57,028 nucleotides of DNA, from contig SAUS01000006.1 of the NCBI GenBank assembly GCA_004000625.1, positions 1-57,028 of the forward strand, given 5' to 3'. Below are positions 37,955 through 46,617 of the stretch, piece after piece (within the stretch, counting starts at the first letter, position 1; each line of letters starts with the position of its first letter). The notes beneath the pieces were generated by a model. It was not told the DNA's origin, searched no databases, and saw only the letters and a program-made list of their open reading frames with translations. Source of the DNA: Candidatus Cibiobacter qucibialis (GTDB lineage Bacteria; Bacillota; Clostridia; Oscillospirales; Ruminococcaceae). The translations under genes were made by a program, and so were the position numbers.

Positions 37955-39997
37955 CTAATTCATGGCCCCGGCTGTGGCAAACAGGCGCTCCACTTCGTCC
38001 GAAAGGGCTTTGTGCTCCGGTTTGGCCAGGTTGGGGTCCAGGGCCAGCAGGGCTTTGGCTTCCTGCTGGGCAACGGTCAGGGTGCGGGTATCCTGCACAA
38101 GGTCCGCCACATGCAGGGTGGGCAGGCCGTGCTGTGCTTCGCCGAAAAAGTCGCCGGGGCCGCGGGTTTCCAGGTCATACTTGGCAACGGCAAAACCATC
38201 CGATGTGCGGCACAAAAAGTGCAGCCGCTGGCGTACCGCTTCTCCCTCGTTATCCGAAATCAGGATACAGCAGGAATTCGCCGCACCGCGCCCCACGCGG
38301 CCGCGCAGCTGGTGCAGTGCCGAAAGGCCGAACCGCTCTGCATTTTCGATCACCATTACGGTTGCATTGGGCACATCCACACCGACTTCAATCACGGTGG
38401 TGCTGACCAGCACATCCAGCTCCCCGGCCTTAAACTGCTGCATCACTTCATCTTTATCTTTCGGCTTCATTTTGCCGTGCAGTAGGCCGATGCGCCGCCC
38501 CGGCAGCAGCGGGCAGGCCACCTGCTCGTAATACTGCTTGACGGCTTTCATGCCGGAATCCATTTCGTTTTCCTCAATGGCCGGGCAGACGATATATACC
38601 TGATGCCCTGCGGCGATCTGTTTTTCCAGAAAGCCGTACATATCGCGGCGCTTTTTGCCAGTGATGAACCAGGTCTTGATGGGCTTGCGGCCGGGGGGCA
38701 GCTCATCCAGGATGGAGATATCCAGATCCCCGTACATCAAAAGCCCCAGAGTACGCGGGATGGGGGTTGCGCTCATGACCAGCAGGTGCGGGTTGTTGGC
38801 CTTGCCCGCCAGAATGCCGCGCTGCCTCACGCCAAAGCGGTGCTGTTCGTCCACAATGGCAAGGCCGAGATTTTTGAACACCACGCTGTCCGTCAGCACC
38901 GCATGGGTGCCAACCACCAGCCCGGCACGGCCATCCGCAATGGCGGCAAGGGCCACCCGCTTTTCGGCGGCTTTCATGCCACCCACCAGCAAGGTCACGT
39001 TGACGCCAAACGGCTCCAGGCGGTCGGCCAGGTTGGCGGCATGCTGGCGGGCCAGAATTTCCGTTGGGGCCAGCATAGCGCTCTGCCAGCCATTTTGCGC
39101 GGCAAACCAGATGGCCGCAGCGGCCACCAGCGTTTTGCCGCTGCCCACATCGCCCTGCAGCAGACGGTTCATCGGGGTCTGGCCGCACAGATCATGGCAG
39201 ATTTCTTCCGCCGAGCGGCGCTGTGCCCCGGTGGGTGCATAGGGCAGGCTGCGCCAGAACGGCGCAAGGTCCAGCTCCCGCATGGGGGCACCGGTAATTT
39301 TGCGGCCATGGCCCCGCATCAAAAATATGCCCAGCTGCAGGATATACAATTCTTCAAAGATCAAACGGCGGCGGGCAGCGGCAGCATCTGCCGCGTCCCG
39401 CGGGGCATGGATGGCCCGCACAGCGTCCGCTTTGGGCGGCATGCGGTAGCGGGTCAGCAGCTCTGGCGGCAGCGGGTCATCCAGCTGGGCCACATATTCC
39501 AGCGCCAGCTGGGCGCAGCGGGTCAGGCGGGCGGCGGGCAGCCCTTCGGTACTTCCGTAAACCGGCAGCAGGGGTGCCGCAGCAACCTGGGCTTCGGTGC
39601 GCACAAGCGGGTGCAGGATTTCCCGCCGGGTCATCATGCCGCCAACGCGGCCCTCGAAATAATATTCGGTTCCAGGTTCCAGCTTTTCCGCCGCATAGGG
39701 CGCGTTGAACCAGGAAAGCGCCAACATTCCCGTATCGTCCCCTGCCAGCACATGGGAGAGCATCCGCCCGCCTTTAATGCGCCGGTCCGGGTCCCGCTGC
39801 AGCACCGTTGCCTTTACGCAGCAGTCCACATCAAACGGCGCTGATACTACCGTGTACGGCTGGGAATAATCAATATACCGCCGCGGATAGTGCAGCAGCA
39901 GATCCCGGATGGTATAAATGCCGAGCCTGGCAAACTTTTTGGCGTAAGCCGGGCCAACGCCCTTCAGGTATTGGATGTCGCTGTTGATATCCGGCAT
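37955..39997 (-). CDS. recG: ATP-dependent DNA helicase RecG
   Basis: The 680-residue branch-migration helicase rescues stalled replication forks. An N-terminal wedge/OB domain (about 60-160) precedes the helicase core: motif I LQGDVGSGKTLVAAAA, motif II as VDEQHRFGVRQR, SATPIPRTLGLLMYGDLD, and motif VI QLRGRVGRGA. The ATG at 39997 with GGAAGGAGG upstream is chosen over the longer frame, giving the family start MPDINSDIQYLKGVGP. It is the last gene of the asp23-fakA-recG block, the usual Firmicutes order. No clear terminator follows it. Confidence 0.96.
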   Translation of the reverse strand: MPDINSDIQYLKGVGPAYAKKFARLGIYTIRDLLLHYPRRYIDYSQPYTVVSAPFDVDCCVKATVLQRDPDRRIKGGRMLSHVLAGDDTGMLALSWFNAPYAAEKLEPGTEYYFEGRVGGMMTRREILHPLVRTEAQVAAAPLLPVYGSTEGLPAARLTRCAQLALEYVAQLDDPLPPELLTRYRMPPKADAVRAIHAPRDAADAAAARRRLIFEELYILQLGIFLMRGHGRKITGAPMRELDLAPFWRSLPYAPTGAQRRSAEEICHDLCGQTPMNRLLQGDVGSGKTLVAAAAIWFAAQNGWQSAMLAPTEILARQHAANLADRLEPFGVNVTLLVGGMKAAEKRVALAAIADGRAGLVVGTHAVLTDSVVFKNLGLAIVDEQHRFGVRQRGILAGKANNPHLLVMSATPIPRTLGLLMYGDLDISILDELPPGRKPIKTWFITGKKRRDMYGFLEKQIAAGHQVYIVCPAIEENEMDSGMKAVKQYYEQVACPLLPGRRIGLLHGKMKPKDKDEVMQQFKAGELDVLVSTTVIEVGVDVPNATVMVIENAERFGLSALHQLRGRVGRGAANSCCILISDNEGEAVRQRLHFLCRTSDGFAVAKYDLETRGPGDFFGEAQHGLPTLHVADLVQDTRTLTVAQQEAKALLALDPNLAKPEHKALSDEVERLFATAGAMN

Positions 39998-40029
39998 GGC
40001 TGCACCTCCTTCCGGTAGGGTTATAAACA

Positions 40030-40067
40030 AAGGACGAACATGCGTTTTGATGCACAAGTTCGTCCTT
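40030..40067 (-). terminator. hairpin between fakA and recG, possible attenuator
   Basis: AAGGACGAAC (40030-40039) and GTTCGTCCTT (40058-40067) form a perfect 10-bp stem. On the minus strand it is followed by TGTTTATAAC, so it might partly terminate transcription before recG. Confidence 0.55.
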
Positions 40068-40093
40068 GAATGGTTTTGTCCGTTATGCCGGGA

Positions 40094-41794
40094 TCATTCC
40101 ACGCTGAGCATATAGTAGTAAACCGGCTGACCGCCATGGATATGGCTGACCTCCACGCTGGAGCCGCACTTGGACTGCACCAGTTCGGTGGTATGTTCGG
40201 CATCTTCCTCGCTGACTTCCGCACCGGAGATCACGGTGATGAACTGGCTGTCCTTTTTCTTCATGGAACGTGCCAGGCGGTAGGTCATCTTGGTAATGTC
40301 GCTGCCAGTGGCAACGATCTTACCGTTTTCCAGCGCCATGATCTCACCCTTACGGATGGGGCGGCCGTCAAACTCGCTGTCGCGGGCGGCATAGGTGATC
40401 AGGCCGGTAGCAACCTTTTCGGCGGCGGCCATCATGTTGACGGCGTTCTCCTCCGGGGCGGCTTCGGGGTCAAAGTTCAGCATAGCGGTCATGCCCTGGG
40501 GCACGGTACGGGTAGGCAGAACCAGGACCTTGCGGTCAGCCAGCTTTTCTGCCTGTTCGGCAGCCATGATGATGTTTTTATTGTTGGGCAGCACCAGAAC
40601 GGTCTTGGCGGGCACGCTCTGGATGGCAGCCAGGATATCCTCGGTTGCCGGGTTCATGGTCTGGCCGCCGGAAACAACGGCATCCACGCCCAGGTCCTCA
40701 AACACGGATTTCAGTCCATCGCCCGCCGCCACGGCAACAAAGCCATAGGCGCGGTCCGGGTCAACTGCAGCGTAAACAAAAGTTTCCTTTGCGCCGGTCT
40801 CGGCAGCCTTTTCCTCGGCTTCGGCCTGCTTTTCCAGGCCCTTGGCCTGCTTCTGGCGGGCCAGGAACTGCTCGTGCATGTTCTCGATCTTAAAATTGGT
40901 CAGGTAGCCATACTTGATGGCCTCGCTCAGCATCATGCCGGGGTCAGCCGTATGCACATGGCAGTTGGCCACATCGTCATCCTCGATCACAACAACAGAG
41001 TCGCCGTTGGATTCCAGGAAAGCGCGCAGGCGGGTGACGCTTGCTCCGGGATCCTTATGGACCAGGAACTGGGTGCAGTAGCCGTTTTTGATATCCTCAA
41101 CCTTCATCAGGTCGTCGGCAAACACGCCCTTGCCTGCTGCGCTGGAATCCAGCTTCGGCTTGGCGGCAACCTCGGCACCGGCAACGATCTCGCCGCCGTC
41201 AAACACCTGCTTCATGCCCTCAAACACCAGCATGATGCCCTGGCCGCCGGCATCCACAACGCCAGCCTTTTTCAGCACAGGCAGCAGGTTGGGGGTGTCC
41301 TCCAGAGCTTTCTGGCCAGCTTCGCACACGGTGGCCCACAGCTGCGGCACATCGTCGGTTTCAGCGGCAACGGCAGCCTCGGCAGCCAGGCGGGTAACGG
41401 TCAGGATGGTGCCCTCGGTGGGCTTCATGACCGCCTTGTAAGCAGCTTCCACGCCCATCTGCAGGGCTTTGGCCAGGTCAGCGGCCTCGGCATCGGTTTT
41501 ACCGGCCAGCGCCTTGGAAAAACCGCGGAACAGCAGGCTGGTGATAACGCCGGAGTTGCCGCGCGCACCGCGCAGCATGGCGGAAGCAGCGCTCTTGCTG
41601 GCTTCGGCCACCGTGCAGGTATCCGGCATGGCGTTCAGCTCGCTCAAGGCCGCGCCGATCGTCATGCTCATATTGGTACCTGTATCACCATCCGGCACAG
41701 GGAAAACGTTCAGCTCGTCCACGCGGGTACGTTGATTTGCAATATTGTTGGCGCCGGAAATGATGGCGTCGCGCAGTGTCTTACCAGTAATCAT
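40094..41794 (-). CDS. fakA: DhaL/DegV-linked fatty acid kinase subunit A (YloV type)
   Basis: The 566-residue DAK2-domain protein is the ATP-binding subunit of fatty acid kinase, which works with DegV-type FakB lipid carriers to phosphorylate exogenous fatty acids. The N-terminal DhaL domain is clear (ELNVFPVPDGDTGTNMSMT with the metal-binding Asp residues, then GARGNSGVITSLLFRGFSKA as 20). The linker domain has ADVANCHVHTADPG-like sequence (DDVANCHVHTADPG), and the C-terminal domain has VLPNNKNIIMAAEQAEKL. Length and order are standard. It lies between asp23 (76 bp upstream) and recG. Confidence 0.93.
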   Translation of the reverse strand: MITGKTLRDAIISGANNIANQRTRVDELNVFPVPDGDTGTNMSMTIGAALSELNAMPDTCTVAEASKSAASAMLRGARGNSGVITSLLFRGFSKALAGKTDAEAADLAKALQMGVEAAYKAVMKPTEGTILTVTRLAAEAAVAAETDDVPQLWATVCEAGQKALEDTPNLLPVLKKAGVVDAGGQGIMLVFEGMKQVFDGGEIVAGAEVAAKPKLDSSAAGKGVFADDLMKVEDIKNGYCTQFLVHKDPGASVTRLRAFLESNGDSVVVIEDDDVANCHVHTADPGMMLSEAIKYGYLTNFKIENMHEQFLARQKQAKGLEKQAEAEEKAAETGAKETFVYAAVDPDRAYGFVAVAAGDGLKSVFEDLGVDAVVSGGQTMNPATEDILAAIQSVPAKTVLVLPNNKNIIMAAEQAEKLADRKVLVLPTRTVPQGMTAMLNFDPEAAPEENAVNMMAAAEKVATGLITYAARDSEFDGRPIRKGEIMALENGKIVATGSDITKMTYRLARSMKKKDSQFITVISGAEVSEEDAEHTTELVQSKCGSSVEVSHIHGGQPVYYYMLSVE

Positions 41795-41870
41795 TCTAAC
41801 AGTTGCACCTCATTGTAATTTTTGGGGAAACAAGCCGCCGGGGCAAATGCCAACCGGGGCCCCCGCCGCT

Positions 41871-42224
41871 TTATTCGTCAATGATATCATCAACAAACAC
41901 ATCAATGCGGGCCACTTTCAGGCCGGTTGCATGTTCAACTTCATCTTTAACGCGGTGGGTAATGCTTTGCGTGATGGAAGCGATGTTCAGGCCATACCCC
42001 ACTTTGATGTGCAGGGTGATGACCAGCCGCCCTTCCTGCTGGCTTACGGTAACGCCTTTTTCGGGCAGGGAGCCGTTGCGCAGCGCTTCGCGCACTGTGC
42101 TGGCGGCAGAGCTTTGGCCCATGGCGGCAATACCGTAACAGTTTTTGGCAGCTTCGGCCACAAGGCCGGAGAAGTAATCATTCGTAAGCGAAATATGTCC
42201 CAAAGGATTCACTCGTGTGATCAT
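41871..42224 (-). CDS. Asp23/Gls24 family protein (YloU type)
   Basis: The 117-residue Asp23-family protein shows GHISLTNDYFSGLVAEAAKNCYG, given here as its parts GHISLTNDYF and VAEAAKNCYG, then VTLHIKVGYGLNI-type beta sequence (VITLHIKVGYGLNI) and VKDEVEHATGLKVARIDVFV (20). Such proteins are abundant envelope-stress or membrane-associated proteins, and YloU sits before fakA in most Firmicutes. GGGAGGAACGC precedes the ATG. The promoter at 42321-42349 gives a leader of about 85 nt with a small AACCC/GGGTT hairpin. rpmB, the usual upstream neighbour, is absent. Confidence 0.93.
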   Translation of the reverse strand: MITRVNPLGHISLTNDYFSGLVAEAAKNCYGIAAMGQSSAASTVREALRNGSLPEKGVTVSQQEGRLVITLHIKVGYGLNIASITQSITHRVKDEVEHATGLKVARIDVFVDDIIDE

Positions 42225-42320
42225 TTGCGTTCCTCCCTATGGAATACAGATGAATTCCCAGCTTCGGGTTTAACCCTTTTGCCGGGTTCCATGTGCGTCA
42301 GTTACAGCTAACGCAATTCT

Positions 42321-42349
42321 ATTATACACGATTTGTTTCGGTTTGAACA
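42321..42349 (-). promoter_or_regulatory. promoter of asp23-fakA-recG
   Basis: On the minus strand TATAAT (42326-42321) is perfect and TGTTCA (42349-42344) is a weak -35 at 17 bp. Confidence 0.6.
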
Positions 42350-42582
42350 GAGCTTTTTGTAAAAAGCCCTGCCGAAAAGGGAACAAAATTTGCAGCCTAA
42401 TTTTTTACATCGGTTTTAACAATCCATTCACAAAGTTATCCCAAACGGCGCGTATACTTAATATTAGTAAGGGTCGTACTTTTAATGCCCGCCCCGGCAG
42501 TAGATGCGGGGAGCAGCAAAAGCCGCATACACAGTGCTTTCCCTTTCCATCAAGATAACCTGCAAAGGAGTTATTTTCCGCC
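42350..42582 (+). other. leader region of the CBS-domain gene
   Basis: The region contains a candidate -10 (TATACT at 42453-42458) without a clear -35, and GC-rich inverted segments (CCCGCCCCGGCA...TGCGGGG, about 42487-42513). No riboswitch class is recognised and no gene is seen. Confidence 0.35.
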
Positions 42583-43050
42583 ATGAATCTGTTGTTCTTT
42601 TTAACGCCAAAACAGGACGTTTTATTTATCTATGAAGATTTTACCCTGCGCCAGACCCTTGAAAAATGGTCCAACCAGCGCTTTGCCACCATTCCGGTAT
42701 TAAAACGCAACGGCGAATACCTGGGTACCATGACCGAGGGCGACATTTTATGGGGCATCAAAAGCATTCACGGGCTGGATATTGACGCCAGCGAGGATAT
42801 CCCTATCGCCTCTTTCCCCCGCCGCCGGGATTACAAGGCAGTTCCCGTTACCACTGACATGCACGCTTTGCTGAACGCCGCCGTTGACCAGAATTTTGTT
42901 CCCGTGGTGGATGACCGCAACGTATTTATCGGCATTGTACGCCGTACCGCAATTTTGCAGCAGGTTGCCAAAGACTATGAGAGCCCAAAGGGCAATGTGT
43001 TCCCGGAAACCGCTAAAAGCAAAGCCCGCAAGGAGGCGGCATTTGTGTAA
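42583..43050 (+). CDS. CBS-domain protein
   Basis: The 155-residue soluble protein consists of a tandem CBS pair (Bateman module). The first CBS is at about 10-60 (TLRQTLEKWSNQRFATIPVL, then GEYLGTMTEGDILWGI), the second at about 90-135 (ALLNAAVDQNFVPVVDDRNV, then FIGIVRRTAILQQV). A short basic tail follows (KSKARKEAAFV). Such stand-alone modules usually sense adenine nucleotides and regulate a partner; no partner domain is fused here. AAAGGAG lies 10 bp before the ATG. The gene is isolated, with the terminator at 43284-43345 downstream. Confidence 0.9.
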   Translation: MNLLFFLTPKQDVLFIYEDFTLRQTLEKWSNQRFATIPVLKRNGEYLGTMTEGDILWGIKSIHGLDIDASEDIPIASFPRRRDYKAVPVTTDMHALLNAAVDQNFVPVVDDRNVFIGIVRRTAILQQVAKDYESPKGNVFPETAKSKARKEAAFV

Positions 43051-43283
43051 GAATATCCGGTTGTTTGCACCGCATTTTTCATGTGTTTTATTCCACCGTG
43101 ACCACCGGGGCGCACATTGTATGCCCGCCAACCTGGCGGCATATCAATGCCAACGCAAAGACATCACATATTTTAACAAGTCGTACACACAGCAAACAGC
43201 CGCGGGCGAACGATGTTCGCCCTTACCAAGACATTTATATTTTTAACTTTCCTGTTCATCCGCAAACTGTAAACTAAAAGCGC
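43051..43283 (+). other. region after the CBS gene, no gene seen
   Basis: Only small hairpins are visible, GGGCGAAC-gat-GTTCGCCC (43205-43223) being perfect and possibly a secondary terminator. Short open frames here lack ribosome binding sites. Confidence 0.45.
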
Positions 43284-43345
43284 AAAACATCCCCCGCAAG
43301 TCAGCGATTGCTGCACCTGCGGGGGATGTTTCAACTTTATTTTTG
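43284..43345. terminator. bidirectional terminator between the CBS and GLUG genes
   Basis: AACATCCCCCGCA (43286-43298) pairs with TGCGGGGGATGTT (43318-43330). The plus side continues TCAACTTTATTTTT and the minus side TTGCGCTTTTAG. Confidence 0.85.
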
Positions 43346-43386
43346 CAGAACGTTGAAAGTTCTGCGTTTTTTATTTTTTAGTAGAA

Positions 43387-46300
43387 TCAGCCGTCGTCGG
43401 TTTCTTCGGCTCGTTTGCGTTCCTGTTCTGCTTTTTCGGTCAGGCGCTTTTTGCGGTGTTTGTGGCCCAGAATGGACAGGATAACCAGCAGCACCGCTGC
43501 CACGGCACCGCCGATCAGAATCGGCAGCGGAATGCCGGGCTTTTCTACTGCGGCAAGGGTCGTTTCGTCCGTCATGGCGGTAAACACCAGATAGCTGCCG
43601 TCCTCGGTGGTGTCTACTTTGCGCCAGCTGCCGTCAGCATCGCGCAGGTATACCACAGTATTGTCCGAAGGTGCCAGATAATGCAGCACATGGCTGTCGG
43701 AGCGATCCTCCGGCAGGGTGATTTCCCAGCATTCCAGCAGCGTTCCCACCGCGCCGGGGCTTTCGCTGGACGGGGTCAGCGTTACTTCCGCCGTGCCAAA
43801 AGCGCCCTCTGCCAACAGGATGGGCAGGCCGTTGCGGGTATCGCCGCTCTGCACCACGGAATCCAGCGGGGTGTATACTGCTTCAATCGTCTGGTCAAAC
43901 ACGACATGATCATGGTCAAAGTCCGACCATTCTGCCGTATAGCCGCCCTTGGCAGGCAGCTCCGGCGCATTGGCCATATCAAAGGCCGCACCGTACTCCA
44001 CCGTAACGGCTGCCACCGTAACCCGGCTGGCGACAAAATTCAGGGTAACATTGCGGAATTCATCCGGCATGCCCTCCTGTGCCGTCAGGTCACAGAATTC
44101 CTGGAACGAAAGCGGTTCCGCCTGACCTGCATAACTTACACCGTCAATGCCGCCCAGCGTTTCGCTGACAAAATAGTTACCGCTCTGCTCGGACTCGGAA
44201 TCCTGAAGCGCGCTGTTCAGGTTGGTGATGGAATTGCTGCTTTCCAGCCCACCGGCAATCGCGCCGACATACTCATCGCCATCCGCCAGCACAAAGCTGC
44301 GGCTGCCGGTAATGGTAAAGCCGCTGCCCGCAATGCCGCCGACATAGTTATCACCGCTCAGGCGGCACTTGGCTGCGCTGCGGCGGATGATGGACTTGCT
44401 CTGCCCGGCAATACCTCCAACATAATCCGCATCGTCCGATTCCAGATTGCCAAAGTTATAGCTTTGCAGCACCGAGCCCATATCCATGCTGCCAACGATG
44501 CCACCGCCGCCTTTTTTCTTGACATTGACAGCCCCCTTATTGATGCAGTCCCGCACCACGATGCGAGTCTTGTAGGTCACATTCAGTGAGCTGCTGCCGC
44601 TGGTTTTGGTATCATCTTCGGGGTCCAGGTCGTTTTCACGAGCCATGGCGCCGGTAATGCCGCCTGCATTGATATCGGCGTTTACCTCGCCAAGGTTTAT
44701 GCAGTTGAACACTTTACCTTCGGTATCGCCGTCGGTATCGCTGTCTGAAACATCTTCAAACAGGTTGTTGTCGTCCTCGCTCTGGTCTGCAGCACCAGCC
44801 AGCGTATCGCCAATTTTGTTCAGCTGGCTGCTGATGGCCTGCACATCCTGGATCAAAGCCTGGGTGTGGCTGCCGGTGTTGGTGTTCAGGCTACTGACAC
44901 CGTCAATGATGGAAGCCAGGCTGCCGTTCAGGCTGCTGCGGGCTGCGGTGATGGAATCGCGGTCGCTCAGCGTAATACTGGGCACCGTCAGGTCAATGTT
45001 GCTGTCGATCTGGCCTTCGCCGCCATGGTCGATGGTCGCATCGCCGCCAGCGTCACCGCCGCCTTCCCCGCCAAAATCGAGATCCACATCAAAAGTGGGT
45101 TCATTGCGGCGGGGGCGGCCATGTGCTTCGCCCTCGCGGTCGTCCTCGCTCTGCTCTGCGGGCTGGTCGTCAGGCTGGTCCGGCTTCGGAGCAGGCGCCG
45201 CAGTCGGATCCGGGTCAGGGGCCGCGGTGGGGGCTTCCGTCACGGCCGGCGCTTGCGTCACAGCCGGCGTTTCGGTGGGTTCCGGGGTTTCCTCCGGTTC
45301 TTCGGTCGGCTCCGGGGTGGGCACCAGCTCAATGGTGCCGTTGATGTTGCCATTGCCGGACCCGTTGGCGCTGCCGTTGCCGCTGCCATTGATAGTACCC
45401 TGCCCGGTCAGTTTGGTCAGGTTGGTAATGTTGATGGTCTGGGTGCCGATATCAAACCCGTTGACCGTCTTATCGATCAGGGTATCCACGGCTTCGCGCG
45501 CGCTGTCCACCCGGCCGGTCAGGTCATTCAGCTGGCTGGTCAGCTCACTGGAAGAAGCCGAGGCATCGTTGGTGGCCTTGTTCATCAGGGCAGAAAGGGT
45601 ATTCAGTTCGCCCTGCAATTCCTGCAAGGTATCCTGGTTATATTGCAGCACGCTGGAGGGTTCCATCTGGCCCACAATGCCGCCGCCCTCCTTGCGGGCG
45701 TTGACGGTGCCATAGTTCACGCAGCCTTCCACATAGCCGGTCTGGCTGCCGGCAATACCGCCGACATTATAGCCAATGTGGCTGTAGCCAATGGTTCCGC
45801 GGTTGATGCAGGCGCGCAGCACACCGGCATTGTTGCCCGCAATGCCGCCTGCATCGGTCACATCGTTGGCCTTTTCGGTTTTCAGCACATCGTCCAGGGT
45901 CAGGTCATTCAGCTTGACTTCGTTCTGGCTCACGGTGGTATTCACGCTGGCCGCATTGGTGCAGTTGGCAGCCACGCCGTCATTCTGGCCCACAACGCCG
46001 CCCACAAAGTGGCTGCCGTACACTGTGCCGCTTACCGTGCAGCCGTTGATGCTGCCCTTGACCGTATTGACACCGGCAATGCCGCCAATCTGGCTGGTGC
46101 CGGATACCACGCCGTCAAACGCGCAATTTTCAATCGTACCGGCGTTACTGCCCGCAATGCCGCCCACGCTGGCGCGGGTGCCGCCCGGCTTGATGCGGCC
46201 CTTTACCGTCATATCGCGCACCAGGGCCCCCTGCTGCACATAGCGGAATAAGCCCTGCACGCTGCCGTCCTGGCTGAGGGAAAGGCCGGTAATGGCGTGG

Positions 46301-46617
46301 TTCTGGCCTTCCCATGTGCCGCCAAAGCTGGGGATACCGTTAAAGTCAACGCCGGAAAGGTTAATATCGGCTTCCAGCACAACGGTGCGGTTCTGGCTCC
46401 AGCTGTCCAGGCGGCAGTTCTTGGCCAGCTGGATCAGGTCATCCGCACTGGAAAGGTAGACCGTATCTTTTGGGGCCGTATCCTGCACGGTTTCGGTCTG
46501 GGCGGTGTCGGCTTCCTCGGCAAACACCTGGGCGGGCAGCATGGCCCCCAGCATACACAGGCAGATACACACAGAGAGGAGTTTTTCCAGCGTGCGTTTT
46601 GCTGTATTGCGTTCCAT
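43387..46617 (-). CDS. large surface protein with GLUG repeats, coupled to an MMPL transporter
   Basis: The 1076-residue product has a signal peptide (cut near residue 33, VFAEE) and a first block of GLUG-type repeats (about 130-320: VGGIAGSNAGTIENC, IGGIAGVNTVKGSINGC, VGGVVGQNDG). A helical segment (325-385), an Asn/Gly-rich stretch (400-430), a Pro/Thr/Glu linker (432-486), an acidic Gly-rich part and a second helical segment (555-610) follow. A second GLUG block (635-800), a beta-rich region, a membrane anchor (about 1032-1055) and a basic cytoplasmic tail complete it. GLUG units build beta-solenoid-like surfaces. Its ATG overlaps the stop of the upstream transporter (TGATG), so the two are coupled. 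The function is unknown; an extracytoplasmic partner of the transporter is an inference. Confidence 0.85.
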   Translation of the reverse strand: MERNTAKRTLEKLLSVCICLCMLGAMLPAQVFAEEADTAQTETVQDTAPKDTVYLSSADDLIQLAKNCRLDSWSQNRTVVLEADINLSGVDFNGIPSFGGTWEGQNHAITGLSLSQDGSVQGLFRYVQQGALVRDMTVKGRIKPGGTRASVGGIAGSNAGTIENCAFDGVVSGTSQIGGIAGVNTVKGSINGCTVSGTVYGSHFVGGVVGQNDGVAANCTNAASVNTTVSQNEVKLNDLTLDDVLKTEKANDVTDAGGIAGNNAGVLRACINRGTIGYSHIGYNVGGIAGSQTGYVEGCVNYGTVNARKEGGGIVGQMEPSSVLQYNQDTLQELQGELNTLSALMNKATNDASASSSELTSQLNDLTGRVDSAREAVDTLIDKTVNGFDIGTQTINITNLTKLTGQGTINGSGNGSANGSGNGNINGTIELVPTPEPTEEPEETPEPTETPAVTQAPAVTEAPTAAPDPDPTAAPAPKPDQPDDQPAEQSEDDREGEAHGRPRRNEPTFDVDLDFGGEGGGDAGGDATIDHGGEGQIDSNIDLTVPSITLSDRDSITAARSSLNGSLASIIDGVSSLNTNTGSHTQALIQDVQAISSQLNKIGDTLAGAADQSEDDNNLFEDVSDSDTDGDTEGKVFNCINLGEVNADINAGGITGAMARENDLDPEDDTKTSGSSSLNVTYKTRIVVRDCINKGAVNVKKKGGGGIVGSMDMGSVLQSYNFGNLESDDADYVGGIAGQSKSIIRRSAAKCRLSGDNYVGGIAGSGFTITGSRSFVLADGDEYVGAIAGGLESSNSITNLNSALQDSESEQSGNYFVSETLGGIDGVSYAGQAEPLSFQEFCDLTAQEGMPDEFRNVTLNFVASRVTVAAVTVEYGAAFDMANAPELPAKGGYTAEWSDFDHDHVVFDQTIEAVYTPLDSVVQSGDTRNGLPILLAEGAFGTAEVTLTPSSESPGAVGTLLECWEITLPEDRSDSHVLHYLAPSDNTVVYLRDADGSWRKVDTTEDGSYLVFTAMTDETTLAAVEKPGIPLPILIGGAVAAVLLVILSILGHKHRKKRLTEKAEQERKRAEETDDG